Shown: positions 22,986 to 35,075, counted from the stretch's first letter. The stretch: 64,000 nucleotides of DNA from Lophium mytilinum (GCA_010093605.1 MU004191.1:427832-491831); one strand, 5' to 3'. The notes: generated by a model not told the origin, from the letters alone. Numbers and translations: made by a program.

Positions 22986-24849
22986 ATGGCGCCCCGAGAA
23001 TCATCGCACGAGCCGACGAGCACCCCGGACCCGGTGGAAAAAGGCTTTGCTACTTTGGCCACCTTACGGTACGCATCGATGCGACAATGAATCACGACAG
23101 ATATACTGATTGAGGTGTGTTGTAGGATCGGGGTGAAAGCGTTTGTTGAGAAGGTATGCAGTTTTGTGTTCGATAGACGCGCCGCAAGAACATCGCGAGC
23201 CAACCCAACTTTTCCGCATGAAATTATTTTCTTATGTACTTTATATATTGTCATATTCCTACATTTCTATTGGAATTCCTTTGCGATGTCCGTCTCGTAT
23301 CCATATATCGAACTTTCATTTCAACTTCATACGTACCTCGCTCATCTACAGCTTCTAACTCCTCCCAGGATGGCGAGAAACGCAAGGCAGAAATCCTTTT
23401 GCTACGAACCCGACGCGGCAAACCAACCTTCTATGTCCATTATGAAGAGTTCAACAAGCGGCTCGACGAATGGGTTCCCGCCGAGCGCATCGATCTTACG
23501 CGGGAGGTCGAGTGGCCTGCCCCAGAGAAGCCAGACAAGAAGAAAGCTACCAGCGCCGCCCCCAAGTCTCAACCCCCTAAAGCCGATACCTCTAAAGCTC
23601 CCAAGAATCTCAAGCGTGCCCGTTCGAAGCTAGATCGCGAGGTTTCGTCGACCCCTGAAGCCACCTCTGCCAACCTGCCCGGCAAAGCGCACCGGCCCAC
23701 CAAAGCCAGCGGCAAGGAGAACAAGGACCACATCGCCATCATCTCGACCGAAGTCGCAGATGGCAGCACGCCCAAGCCAGATGACGAGGAAATGGACCTC
23801 GTTGACGTGGCCGACGCTGCCGCCGCTGCCAAAGCCGTCCCCTCCGAGATCTACTCGCGTGAGGATGAAATCGAGAAACTGCGCACCGGAGGCTCTATGA
23901 CGCAGAACCAGACTGAAATTTCCCGTGTCCGCAACCTCGATAAGATCCAAATGGGCAAATTCGAAGTCGAGCCGTGGTACTTCTCACCCTACCCAGTCGA
24001 CTTCACCGACGCCGACATGGTCTACATTTGCGAGTTCTGCCTGTGCTATTTCGGCGACGAGGTGCAGTTCGTGCGGCATCGGTCGAAGTGCACACTACTA
24101 CATCCGCCGGGCAACGAGATCTACCGTGACGACTATTGCTCGTTCTTCGAGATTGATGGCCGCCGCCAACGAACCTGGTGTCGTAACCTCTGCCTCCTCT
24201 CCAAGCTCTTCCTAGATCACAAGACGCTTTACTACGATGTCGATCCATTCCTCTTCTACTGCATGTGTACCCGAGATGAGCACGGCTGCCACCTGGTCGG
24301 CTACTTCTCGAAGGAAAAGGAGAGTGCGGAAGGCTACAACGTTGCCTGCATCCTCACCCTGCCACAATACCAACGGAAGGGCTTCGGCAAGCTCCTCATC
24401 GCATTCTCGTACGAGCTATCAAAGCGTGAGGGCAAGCTCGGTAGCCCCGAGAAACCCCTTTCCGATCTCGGGTTGCTGGGCTACCGTGCGTACTGGCAGG
24501 AGACGATAGTTGACCTGTTGATTGATGGAAGGGCGGAGGCGAATGTGGAGGATTTGGGAGCTATTGCAGCAATGACGACGAACGATGTGTTGCACACGTT
24601 GCAGAATTTGAACATGCTACGGTATCATGTAAGTCCAGCCCCTGCTACCCCTTTGCTGCTAGACAGTATGGCTGCTAATCTGAAACGCAGAAAAACCAGC
24701 ACGTCATTGTACTCACGGACGCAGTCCTCGAGCAGCGCGATCGGCAGAAGGCGAAGGAGAAGTTGAAGGGCAAGCGTAGCATTGACCCTGAGAAGCTACA
24801 GTGGAAACCACCTGTCTTTTCTGCGGCGTCGAGGACGTGGAACTGGTAA
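22986..24849 (+). CDS. ESA1: MYST histone acetyltransferase Esa1 (NuA4 catalytic subunit type)
   Basis: Predicted 509 aa in four exons: 22986-23068, 23126-23153 (28 nt), 23369-24628 and 24691-24849. It transfers acetyl from acetyl-CoA to histone H4 and H2A lysines as the catalytic core of NuA4. A tudor-knot/chromo-barrel occupies about residues 28-85 ([18 protein letters not shown], ending [10 protein letters not shown]) and is only complete when the small second exon is included. The MYST domain starts near residue 227: zinc finger [13 protein letters not shown] with HRSKC, catalytic Cys in [12 protein letters not shown], acetyl-CoA loop QRKGFGKLL, and Glu in [12 protein letters not shown]. 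The last exon ends [10 protein letters not shown], the usual terminus. The 215-bp second intron is the longest in the gene. An open frame runs through intron 2 but lacks the barrel start. Confidence 0.96.
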
Positions 24850-25540
24850 TGATATCATAATTCTCTTTTGTAATGTGTGCTTTGATCAGGTTTAGCGTGG
24901 CGCTGTTGGATCATTTGGTTGTGAGTGGATGGGATGTGATGGTCAACGTGTACTATACCAGAAGCATTCAGCCACTTCAAGGATGTTCATATGAGATGAA
25001 AGGATGGAAAATTTTGAGTTCAAAAGCTCCGTTCAAGCGTGCATATCAAGCAGACAGATTCTCCCTGGTTCTCCCTATCAGTTGCGCTTTCTTGCACCTT
25101 ACAAGGACACAGTTTTGCTAACGTTGTTCAGCGTTACTTGAAGTGCTCTGATGAGCCTCCGGCAGCCATAGGGAAACTCAAATCCATCCTACGGAAGAGT
25201 CTATTTCTTTCGGGTTCCCCTTTAGGCAGCGGTAGAACGATTTACGTACCTAGGTAAACTGAGCCTTTGGTCGACATCGGCAATCTGGAAAGAACCAAGA
25301 GGCAAGCTCCAGATTGTTGTTAAGACATTGAAGCACTACGGAAATGTGTCGAATTTGTGCCATGTTTCCATATGTATATTGCAGCTCTCAACCTCGAATA
25401 TTTTACAGCAGAAGCTCATACACCGCTCAAATGCTGCACACCATGCCATGCCATCATCCTTTATGCACAAAACCGCCTTCATGCTTCTTTGCAATCCAAT
25501 GCTTTACGCCGCCCGATAAGAATAGTGGAGATTTCCGCTC
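24850..25540. other. Intergenic region, nothing recognised
   Basis: About 690 bp between the ESA1 stop and the end of the secreted-protein gene. Small overlapping frames only. Confidence 0.5.
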
Positions 25541-25984
25541 TCATTCAACCGTATCCTCCGCTTTGTCCACGGGCTCCCTGCCCAACCTCCTCCTCCTTAC
25601 TGGTTCCACCTTTATAACCATGGGCATCTCGCCCCTCTCGTCCTTCTTAAGTCCGAGTATCTGCCCCACGAGCCCTCCAGGCTTAGGCACGGGGCACTCC
25701 CTTCCCCTCGGCACTCTCCTCTCCTCTCCCAGGACATCGCTCTCCCTTTCCTTCTCATCCCCCATGCCCAATACATTCACGGCAGCCGTATTCGTGGATT
25801 GGGTCTCTGTCCCCGGGATAACGTTCCCGTGCTCATCGCGCTGGCATCTCCTTCGCCGCCGCCGAGGTCGATCCGGGTCTGCGGCGTCGGCTCGGGCAGC
25901 GGGGACCGGGCAGGGGAGGACGTGAGGCGTAGCGACGACAAGGAAGGAGATAGCGAGGGTGGTGGAGAAGAGCGACATTGTCAT
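25541..25984 (-). CDS. Small predicted secreted protein, unknown function
   Basis: 147 aa from the Met at 25984 (an in-frame upstream Met at 26014 adds ten residues). The chosen start gives a classical signal peptide: MTMSLFSTTLAISFLVVATP, with likely cleavage around VLPCPVPAARA. The mature part is short, charged and low in hydrophobicity. It has an Arg run then CQRDEHGNVIPGTE near residue 50, and a second Cys in GRECPVPKPGGL. Only about three cysteines remain after cleavage, so it is not a typical disulfide-rich effector. The RRRRRR stretch could be a protease processing site. I do not recognise a family. Divergent from PPG1. Confidence 0.6.
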   Translation of the reverse strand: MTMSLFSTTLAISFLVVATPHVLPCPVPAARADAADPDRPRRRRRRCQRDEHGNVIPGTETQSTNTAAVNVLGMGDEKERESDVLGEERRVPRGRECPVPKPGGLVGQILGLKKDERGEMPMVIKVEPVRRRRLGREPVDKAEDTVE

Positions 25985-26572
25985 GCGCGAGCGTGGGTGG
26001 AGTGCTGGTGGCATAGTGGGTAGTGTCGAGTAGCGGGGGTTATAGAGGCGGCATTGGTGGACTGGAGTAGAGAGTAAGTGGGCGAATGGGAGGAAGAATT
26101 TAGTGATATTGCACGTACAGTGCCAATTGGGTCACCACGAGGTAAACGGGAGCGGCGGAAGATGAATGAGATTAGGCGGTCTTTGAGGTGGTGAGAGATC
26201 TTTGGTCTCTGCCAAGCAAAGTTGTCGATCTTGAACACCCCTGTCATATCAGATTGGCCGCATGCGACTTCAATCCACCGAGACCTCGCTGCAACTTTGA
26301 CGACATATACAGTGTCTCGTTCCGCCCCCAGACCGCCCGTTACTACTTAGCAGCACCGTCGTCGCGGACTGCCTGCGCCGCCTTACATAGCCCTCGGTCT
26401 ACGCAACTCCGTCACCAATCGCCAATTCTCCAGCGCGTCGCCATTTCCGACCACTACCTCACGAAGCTTGCGGAGACTCGAGCAACAACTGGAACACATT
26501 TGCCCTTGTATCTAATCGAGCCATAATACTTGCTGAGAGCCCTCTTAGGGCAAGAGTCCCGCGCCCGCTAAG
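25985..26572. promoter_or_regulatory. Divergent promoter, small secreted protein and PPG1
   Basis: 588 bp with no other supported gene. The frame at 26188-26526 has no recognisable content. Confidence 0.4.
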
Positions 26573-28069
26573 ATGAGCATTGGCGGGAGCGACCTCGACC
26601 AGTACGCCCGCCACCCGGAGCTGAATCGCAAATGAAAGGCTAACGGAGGGGTCTAGGGCGATTCGCCAACTTCGCGCATGTCGGCCGATACCAGAGAGCC
26701 AAGTCAAAGAGCTCTGCTACAAGGCGAGGGAGCTGCTGATCGAAGAGGGCAATGTGGTGGGGGTGGATGCGCCGGTGACGGTAAGAGCTCTGGGAATATT
26801 CTTATGAGGCAAGGCTAATAGGTGGTGAATACAGATATGCGGTGATATCCATGGGCAGTTTCATGATCTTATGGAGCTATTTCGAGTTGGTGGGGACGTT
26901 CCTGACACGAACTATCTTTTCATGGGTATGTAGTCGCTACGCTCTTGAGAGAGGACTCAAGCTGATGGCGCATAGGTGACTTTGTGGACCGAGGTTTCTA
27001 TTCTCTCGAGTCTTTCCTTCTCCTTCTGTGCCTCAAAGTGCGATATCCAGACCGGATAACGCTCATTCGCGGAAACCATGAATCCAGACAGATCACAACT
27101 GTGTACGGCTTTTACGATGAGTGCCTGCGGAAATATGGGAGCGCGAATGTTTGGAGGTACGCTATACTACAATCTCCGAAATCTGAGGCATCAGGCTAAT
27201 TTATTCTCAGATACTGCTGCGAAGTGTTCGACTACCTCGCCCTCGGCGCCCTCGTCTCGGGGGCTGCTACTACCCTCGAACCCTCCGACGCCCCCTTCGC
27301 AGACCTGAATTCCCAAGCCAGCATGCCCGGTCTAGACCAAGACATCGAAATTGAGACCCTCAACGCAAGCGGCGAAGTCATGTTCCGCTTCGCGCGAAAC
27401 AGCGAGCAGTCGTCGTCCGCGGCCCCCAGCCAAAACACCTCCAGCTCACCTCTCCCCACCCCCGCACGCACTGGCGCTCCCGGCACAGGCGCCTCGAGCT
27501 CCTCCTCCGGCTCCACGGGCTCCTCCACTGGCGCCGTTCTGTGCGTCCATGGCGGCCTCTCCCCCCTCATCGACACAATCGACAAAATCCGGCTGCTCGA
27601 CCGCAAACAAGAAGTGCCCCACGAAGGCGCTATGTGCGACTTGCTCTGGTCGGACCCCGACGAAATCGACGGCTGGGGTCTCTCCCCTCGCGGCGCAGGC
27701 TTCCTGTTCGGCGCCGACATCGTCAAGTGCTTCAACTACAAAAACGACCTGAGCCTCATCGCCCGCGCCCACCAGCTCGTCATGGAAGGCTTCAAGGAAA
27801 TGTTCGACAGCACGATTGTGACGGTGTGGAGTGCGCCGAACTACTGCTATCGGTGTGGGAATGTGGCGGCGATCCTGGAGCTGGGTGAAGATGGGGGCAA
27901 TGGCGGGTTCGTGAGTAGGTCGAATGGGGACGTGAACAGGACGCAGGTGCTCGGGGAGAAGGTGCAGGGGAGAGAGGGCCCAGGGAGGCGGTATAGGGTG
28001 TTCGATGCGGCGCCGCAGGATTCGAGGGGGATGCCGGCGAAGAAGCCGGTTGCGGATTACTTCTTATGA
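26573..28069 (+). CDS. PPG1: PP2A-like serine/threonine protein phosphatase Ppg1
   Basis: Predicted 427 aa in five exons: 26573-26601, 26657-26780, 26835-26925, 26976-27156 and 27211-28069. Metal-dependent phosphatase; in yeast Ppg1 acts with the Far (STRIPAK-like) complex, and in filamentous fungi it affects growth and morphogenesis. All catalytic motifs are present: [37 protein letters not shown], and [11 protein letters not shown]. The end, VADYFL, matches the PP2A-family C-terminal DYFL that is methylated in relatives. A ~90-residue Ser/Thr/Pro/Gly-rich insertion (about residues 157-249) separates LALGAL from AVLCVHGG, whereas PP2A has only a few residues there. The tail before DYFL is also extended. 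The first exon is only 29 nt. Confidence 0.94.
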
Positions 28070-28566
28070 TTGAGATGGTATGGCGGTATGGGAGGGGCGT
28101 TGGGTTGGATCTGAGGCGTTAAAGAATACCCGTAATGGAAAAGCACTTGAATGAAGGTGTGGTCGGCGTTGAGATCGTTGGTCGGGTTGGTTGGACATCG
28201 TGATTGTACTGACCTCCACGAACGGATGAAAAGGAGGCGAGTGCCAGGGTAGTCGTACTCTGGAAATAGTATTCAAACCAAGGTAGGCTCTATTTCTGCT
28301 TTCACATCCCCTGTCACTCTCTACCAATTTCAATGCATTCTCAGGTATCTAAATGCCAAAGGAACTCTTCACTTCAGGCTATATGAAAAGTCGTTTAAGC
28401 ACTTTAAGCAGTGGCAGACAGGAGTACACAAGCTCCCCTTTTTCTTTACTCTCCAAGGCTACCTCAAATGCCTTTCCACCTCCTTGACCTCGAGGCCAAC
28501 CCTCAAAGCCCGCAAATCGATGGCTAGTTCAAACGCTCTCCTTCACACACCTTCCATACCTCAAAC
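28070..28566. other. Intergenic region between convergent genes
   Basis: 497 bp, 3' sides of PPG1 and the GFA-domain gene. Nothing recognised. Confidence 0.5.
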
Positions 28567-29154
28567 TCACCCTCCTAAAGCATCCATCTTCTTCCCCCCC
28601 GTCTCCCGTCTCCACCTCTCCACCTCGGGCTTCAGCACCTCCAACCTCTCCAAACTCTCCCTCCTCCACACCTTCTCCACATCATAGTACCCCACAAACG
28701 CCCTCTCCCCACTCAACTCCACCCACGGCTGCTTACTCTCAGTGAAGATATGGGCATCCGGCCTCAACGCGTCCGGTTCATCGAGCGTGCCCACCCGCAC
28801 GATGCGCGTCAGCGGGCCGTGGAACGCGTAGTTGCTCCACATGACGACGCCACAGTCCAGGCAGCGCGCGAGGGTCTGCCCGGCGCCGCTGACGGACGGG
28901 ATGGTGGAGAGGATGGGCTGCGCGGCGGGGGAGGGGGCGTGGCGCACGTGCTGGGCTTCGAGGATGGCGTTGAGGGCGAAGGAGGCACCGGTTTCGCGCT
29001 GGCACCAGCGGCAGTGGCAGCAGTTGACGGCGAGTGGGGCGGCGAGGATTGTGTAGCGGATTTTGCGGCAGACGCAGCCGCCGGTGAGGGGGAAGAGGGA
29101 GGGGAGGGTGGAGTAGTGGGGAGTTGAGGGGGGTTGGGGAGGTGGGGATGCCAT
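28567..29154 (-). CDS. GFA/CENP-V-type zinc protein
   Basis: 195 aa, single exon. The fold is that of glutathione-dependent formaldehyde-activating enzyme; most fungal members have no proven activity. Zinc ligands are visible: GGCVCRKIRYTI near residue 27, NCCHCRWCQRETGASFALN near residue 45, and RCLDCGVVMWSNYAF near residue 100. These are the CxC, CxxC and CxxC pairs of the family. The rest follows the usual length. Members are often active on glutathione adducts of small aldehydes, but the substrate here is unknown. The coding strand is very GC-rich toward its 5' end, so long antisense frames appear at 28750-29127; these are shadows. Confidence 0.88.
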   Translation of the reverse strand: MASPPPQPPSTPHYSTLPSLFPLTGGCVCRKIRYTILAAPLAVNCCHCRWCQRETGASFALNAILEAQHVRHAPSPAAQPILSTIPSVSGAGQTLARCLDCGVVMWSNYAFHGPLTRIVRVGTLDEPDALRPDAHIFTESKQPWVELSGERAFVGYYDVEKVWRRESLERLEVLKPEVERWRRETGGKKMDALGG

Positions 29155-30379
29155 GGTTGTTTGAGGTCCTGGGGGGATCTGGGAGGTTTTAAAGGAGTTT
29201 GAGGAAGTTGGGGGGTCTCGGGGGATCTTGGAAGACGAGTATGGAAGACTTTCTATAGATTTGATAGAACCGGCGCCACGTGATTTACGCTAGGGATCAC
29301 GTCATCTGATTTGATACACTAGTGAGATGATGGCAGATAAAGTCGACTCACTGGTGGTTGAAGCCATGGTAACAGCATGAAATTAGAAGGCTTTGGCATT
29401 CGGGCTCAAACCATTCATGTCAAAAACGACGCAGCATCACACCCAGGTTGCGGGTCTGATTTGCGAAAGAATGTGAGTTGTCCGGAAATGTCCAATGTTA
29501 ATTATCTGGTATATCCGTTCGAGGTAATTTCCCCTAGGTTAGGCGGTCCTCCGCCTCCAGCCTATCATGTCTTTCTACCCGTATGTAATCGTCCCTAAAC
29601 CTCTCTCTAAATGTAGAAACAAATACCGTCCTACCCACTACACTTTTTCGTTCCATCATTTCCACCTAAGTCTCGCTTGATGAAGGCTTGCGTCCGGCTA
29701 CACCCTACAGCTCGCGCGCAAAGTTTCTTGCTTAGCCCCTTCGTTGCTCCGGTCGGGTCTCAAGTCAGGATCGTGGTGGTATAGCGTGCCATTCTGCAGC
29801 AATGGCCGGCTTCCGCTGCTTGGGTCTGAAATAGGTTAGACTTGGTCAGCCTTGCTGCCTTTATGTAGGCTGAAATTGCCTTCCACTTGGCTTCTACCTA
29901 CAGCCTCTCTTTGCGTTCCATGACCTAGCGCGGAAACTGAGACGACCTCTGTAAACCTCCTTTTCTGAGCTAATAATGAGCCAGCTTGAAGATTCATTGG
30001 CTAGCGAGCTGTTGATCCCCTTAAAGGCGTCCAGAATCATTACCTCATACAGTTATTTTGTGACTGGATTTTAGCGCTGGGTCCCCGGACGCAAAGAAAG
30101 GCTGTACGCTGTTCACTCTCTGATTAGTCGCGTTAACTCAAAGCTAGCAACTCCTTAACACTGCAGTCATGCACATCCAACACCAACTCTCCATCCTGAG
30201 CCGACCGAACATACTTCCTTGTGGACGCGCGCGTTAAAGTTAACTTACAGAAGGCTCAACCGCTGACGCTACCCCGAAATGCTTGTGTGCTTGCGTTCCC
30301 ACGATTTATAGCCAACTTGCTTTGAGCGTGTCTACACAATCGTTTCCGTTGCCACTGTTGTTCTTCGTACGAAAGTCCG
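29155..30379. other. Intergenic region, nothing recognised
   Basis: 1.2 kb. The first ~90 bp beside the GFA gene are G/T-rich with repeated GGGGATCT- and GAGGTTT-like words, probably promoter sequence. No gene seen. Confidence 0.5.
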
Positions 30380-31515
30380 ATGAGTTTAGAAGGCAAGCTT
30401 GGTTTCGTGCCAGAACCGAATGGCCGTGGAACCAGAGGTTTACTGTGGAGCTGTGTTTTTACCTGGATACTCTGCTTATGGGTACTATTCCACATCAACA
30501 TACCTACGCCCAACGAAAGTACTAGAAAAGTCGCTGGTCCCAAAACATGGTTCTTCTTCTTGGGCATCATCGGGCCAGAGTGGGTAGCAACAATGGCATT
30601 CACACAATTCCGCGATGCGCAACAATTTGTCATCCAAGTTCGAGAACTTCACTCCAAAGCCTACCTACCGAAGCCTTTAGTTGTACCAGAAATCACGGAA
30701 TGTCTACAGATGCTACGCCAGCTCCCGCTCACCCATTGGACACCCACCCAAGGCTTCTACTGTGGTATGGGCGGATTCGCTATCATCCCACCGGAGGGTT
30801 TACCGAAGCAGTTCCCTGTCAATACCCAGCAGCTCTGCTGGCTTATTGAGAATGGCCATGTCAAACCGCCCACTATCACGTTGAAGGAGATCAGAGACAA
30901 GAGTAAGATGGATTCGCTCCTCAAAGGATTCGCACTTGTTCAGACGCTATGGTTTGCCGCCCAATACATTGCAAGGAACGTACAGCGGCTCGACACCAGT
31001 ACACTAGAGGTTATGACAATATCCTATATCGTGTCTACGCTACCGTTCGGTTTACTATGGTGGCGCAAACCATACGATGTCGATAGTCCTACATTGCTAG
31101 AGCCTCACATATGGCCCTAAGGCACAAGAGAGCGTCTCAAAGAGCTGAGCAAAAAGACAGGCTTTGTGGTTTTCCAAAAAGTCGATCTTGTTGAATACGA
31201 AAGAATACACAACTCGGTCTTTATCGAAGAGTTGTGGACAGTGAATGATTGGCGACGGACCCCGAACTGCCATGCTTTTTTTTGTCTGCCTTTATATTAG
31301 GTGCAGTTCACTGTGCTGCGTGGAACTACAGCTTTCCAAGCATTATCGAATGCTGGCTCTGGCGTGCATCGAGCTTGATGATCCTCGTCATTCCAATACT
31401 CGGATGGGTGAGTTACTGGGTGCGCGGCGAGGAGACTTTTAACGAAGGCGAAGGATGCATGACTTCTACTTACTTGTTGGAAATTTGGGCTATTTTGTTC
31501 TACGTCTGGTTTTGA
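30380..31515 (+). pseudogene. Decayed multi-pass membrane protein (fungal family, unknown function)
   Basis: An open frame of 246 codons (30380-31120) starts MSLEGKLGFVPEPNGRGT and has four hydrophobic segments, including LLWSCVFTWILCLWVLF, TWFFFLGIIGPEWVA and SYIVSTLPFGLLWW. It resembles a widespread, uncharacterised fungal 7-8-TM family whose N-terminus carries a GRGTxGLLWSC-like motif. It stops at TAA (31118-31120), but the same frame stays open and coding-like downstream (ERLKELSKKTGFVVFQKVDL) to 31300. The family's C-terminal helices (FFLSAFILGAVHCAAWNY and following) then continue in another frame to 31515, the switch lying near an eight-T run at about 31275. I found no canonical intron that resolves both. 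Either a recently broken gene, or a shortened 246-aa protein. Confidence 0.55.
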
Positions 31516-34173
31516 TATTTGATGTTTTTCTTGAGTTTCGCGCAATACCAGCTGGTGTTTATAGGTCTGTTGATTGGTCGCTGTACATTCCGCGTGTATA
31601 GGTTATGCTTTCCTTCTGCTAAACTAGTTTTATGAATCTCTCGGGTCAATTGGGTTTATTAAAGAAAAAGCTGGATCCTGGTGTAGAGATGCTTCTTCTA
31701 CAGCATTGTTGTTCTTAGTGCTGGCACTTTTATAATCTAAACCGGTCAGAAACATGCGTTTATCTGCGGAAGTGCTTCTGTAGTGCCTCACTATAAATAT
31801 TCGTATACTTTCACGTTACAGTTTCTAGGTCTCCAATATATTAGTAAAAGCCGATGGCAGCAAATACACCGCCAACTGCGTACACTCTTCTAATGCTCTC
31901 TGGGGTAGCCTCAAGGGTTTACCCATCGTAGAACGATCTCCTTACTGTCACATTAGTACTTGTTGGCCACGCTCATTTATACGTGCAAGGGGAGGCGCCG
32001 TAAATTTGGTTCGGTGGATTGCGCTTCGGTCAGTTTGGCACTATTAGGAGCCACATATCAATTGGGAAATGAGATTTAATCCACGTGATGGTGGTGCCCT
32101 TTCACGATGACAAAGCTGTAGAATATCGAAGATCCATAGGTAATATGCTAGAATATAGTCTAGTACCTAAATCCGCATGTCATGAGGAAGCAGGAAGAGG
32201 CTTCGAAAAAGAGTGCACATGCTTGTGTCATAGCATTGTAAGATGATGAATTGTCGATTCTTGAAGCAGGTTGGTTGATGGAATCAGGACTCGATGAGAT
32301 GAAGCGGGGTGATTGTCAAATGGGCTGACGAAACCTTGCATACTCTATCAGTCACGTGTCTTGTTTATGTCAAAAAAAAAACTACATAGCAGATGTCAAC
32401 TTTGAGAGTACTTAGCACGTTCTCTAATTTGGATATCGTTATCAACACACTGTGGTTTACTTCTTTGCGTTATGGCACGCTAATCTTTGAGCCTGCTCAT
32501 ACCTACCCGAGGTCAACTCCAACTCCAACTCCTTTCCCCAACTCTCTCTCCACCTCACCGATCTCAAATCCTCCCTCGGTCAAAATGCTAATATCAAAAG
32601 AGCCCCCAATCCCCCATCCCTGCGAGCGCTTACTTCCCTGTCCCTGTCTCCTCCACCCACAAAACGATCCCTCATCTTTCCCTCACACCCTCCTTCTCCG
32701 CCAACCCTCGCACAAATCTCAGCACACCGCATCGCCCCGCGCGCCCCAAAGCGGCACCAGCGTACGCAAGGCCGCCCGATCTGGCCGACCGGGGATAGCG
32801 AGAGACGCGCCTTGCCGGGCTGACAATTTCTCTTCTCACGCGCGCACTGCAAAAACGCACATGCGTTGGCATGATAAATTAACTGCGAGCATTTCCTATT
32901 GGCTAGGAAATCCCAAAGCGAAGAAAGAGAGAGTAATGGATTTTACCTGCCTTACAGGATCTGACGCAGCGAAGGTTGGAGAACGGCGTACAGAACGGAG
33001 AGGCTGGCGTGGCATGCGATGCGAGGAGGTACAGAGACAGACGGGACCGGTCACTTGCTGGACTGCGCGTGAGGGGTGTTGCACACCGTTACGGGTAGCG
33101 ACGTCTTGACCTACAGCACAGTACCTCTCGAGCTTGTGCTGCTGGATGCTGGTCCTAGTATCCGCGTACTCCTCTTCTTCTCACCGGACGCTAGAGCGTC
33201 GATAATGTGAGGGAGGATAGAATGCGAAGACCCATCTAGACTTCATGAATGTGCTTCCATCTCGAGGGCTCTCTCACTCTGGTCCTTGTAAAACTACCAG
33301 CTCACTGTGCCTCCACCCCACTAACCCGAGCGCCGCCGGCCACACATATTGATAGCCAGGTTACACACATCACTCATCGAATCTTCGCTCTGATCTGAGC
33401 GCCTTCGGCCACGCCCACGCTGCGCCGTCCACGTACATAAGGCCTGCCTGCTGAAAGCCGCTACCCACCCGGGCGGCCCGCGGCCGTTGCTCGGGATCTG
33501 CGTCTGTCATCTAGGAAGCTCCATGCCATCGCAGTGCCACAAAGCTTGCATCGCGGAGGGCCGGGCCTCGGCAGCAAAAGGCGTGGTAGCGGGCGGGATT
33601 ACGTGCGTAAAACGAAGGCGACGCGAGCGATCTGAGGACGGGGAGAGAGAGTTTCAGGGCGCTGAATGTGGTGGTAAGGTCCGCTTTCTGTGTGAGTGTG
33701 CCAGATACCAGCAGAGGAGGGTAGGGGAGAAGGGCAGGGATCGGGAGCAAGAATTGTGCGACTGCTGTGCGAGGTTTCACAGACCGAGGGTGTGACGCAC
33801 TGGGCTATTTTTGGGTCTGACAAGAAATTCTGTTAGATGGGGGGGTTGATTGGTGGGATGGTGGAAGGTTGCGATGGACATGTGTGGGGATTTGTCGGCA
33901 TTTCAGGCTGCATGTGGGAGCTGGTTCGGACGTCGCTGAAATGATGTTTTGTTCTCCTGACGCCGCTTTAGCCACGCTGAACGCTCGCTTGAAGGGCCGA
34001 GTGGATGGACCGGGTTAGTTCTCGTCGCCGATGTTGAAGGTCGCCGAAGTCAGGGGTGATATTTATGGTTTACATAGTACCTGCAAGACCTTAGGCAGAA
34101 AACTAAGGTGGAATCCACTCTCTTCTCCGGGACTGAGCTCTTGTGACTGGTCATGAAACTCTTCATGCAGTCT
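31516..34173. other. Gene-poor region, 2.66 kb
   Basis: No supported gene. A 238-codon + frame (32393-33109) and frames at 33487-33823 are Pro/Ser/Arg-rich, lack conserved blocks and overlap open frames on the other strand, so I treat them as chance. Confidence 0.5.
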
Positions 34174-35075
34174 CTACGGCCATAGCTCCTCGGTCGTCCA
34201 TTGGCCATTAGCACCATATGTGTATCTGTGCCTGCGAGCCGTATTGGGATCGCTTATGTCTGTTTGTTCGACAATGTCGGGGACGATAATGACCACGCGG
34301 AAATTCTTTCGAGCAGCCTCATTGTGGAGATCTTCCACTTTAGAGCCTAGCTCAAGGTTGTCCTTGTCGTAAGGCTTGTTGACCGGCTGGCCAGGAGGAG
34401 GTCCCTTGAACGACCCTATCCGTAGACACATTGTCAGAAAAAGCCCCAATTGGAACATGTGTGGTCAAACAAACCTCTCATTCCGGGCGACATATTCCCA
34501 AAACTCCCCTCCAGCTCCCTTGCCCAGCTCCACTCCGACTCTTTGCTTTCATCTATGACCCTCATTCTCTTCCCGACCTCACTCTTCAGGGTTCTGACAC
34601 CACTTCTTCCCTCGCCATCCCCTTCCTCCACATCCGGTCCGACTACAAACGCTCGACCTTTCAGTCTCCACTGTGTCCCCGTCTCTTCCGCCCACCACAC
34701 CGCCTCTACCGGGCCTCCCCCTCCGCTGCCTTGCACCTGCGCCTCGCTCTCGGCGTGTCCCGCACTGCTCATAAACAGATCTTTCACCTTCTCCATCCGC
34801 ACATCTGTTGTAAAGGCGGGGCAGTCGGTCTCATAGACCCGTGGATTTCGCTCCGCCTCATTGTGCTTGTTTTCAGGCAGCTCGGCCCAGAAGCCGCGAA
34901 AGATGCAGTAGCGCGCGCGGGGCAGGTAGGGCGTTGGGGAGTTGGAGTTTGGCGGGGCCGGCGTCACGGTGCTGAGGACGAATTGTGGGGGCTTCATCTC
35001 GGACATGTGCTTGTGAAAGAGGGACTTCCATGGTGCGGGTGGGAGAGAGGCCGAGGCGGGCGTCGTGGTAGACAT
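34174..35075 (-). CDS. Pyridoxamine 5'-phosphate oxidase-like FMN-binding protein (Alr4036 type)
   Basis: Predicted 280 aa in two exons: 34475-35075 and 34174-34415 (59-bp intron, donor GTTTGT, acceptor GATAG). The start APWKSLFHKHMSEMKPPQFVL and the block RARYCIFRGFWAELPENKHN match fungal members of the Pyridox_oxase_2 family. AVWWAEETGTQWRLKGRAFVV is the usual flavin-domain strand pair (FxxSxxQxRxxG-like). After splicing, GSFKGPPPGQPVN leads into NFRVVIIVPDIVEQ and the C-terminal RRHRYTYGANGQWTTEELWP. Activity as a true PNPO is unproven for this subfamily; a flavin oxidoreductase role is likelier. Cytosolic by lack of signals. Confidence 0.88.

Noticed and set aside
32393-33109. 238-codon + frame in the gene-poor region
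   Set aside because: Pro/Ser/Arg-rich, no conserved block, no helices or introns consistent with a gene; competing frames on the other strand.
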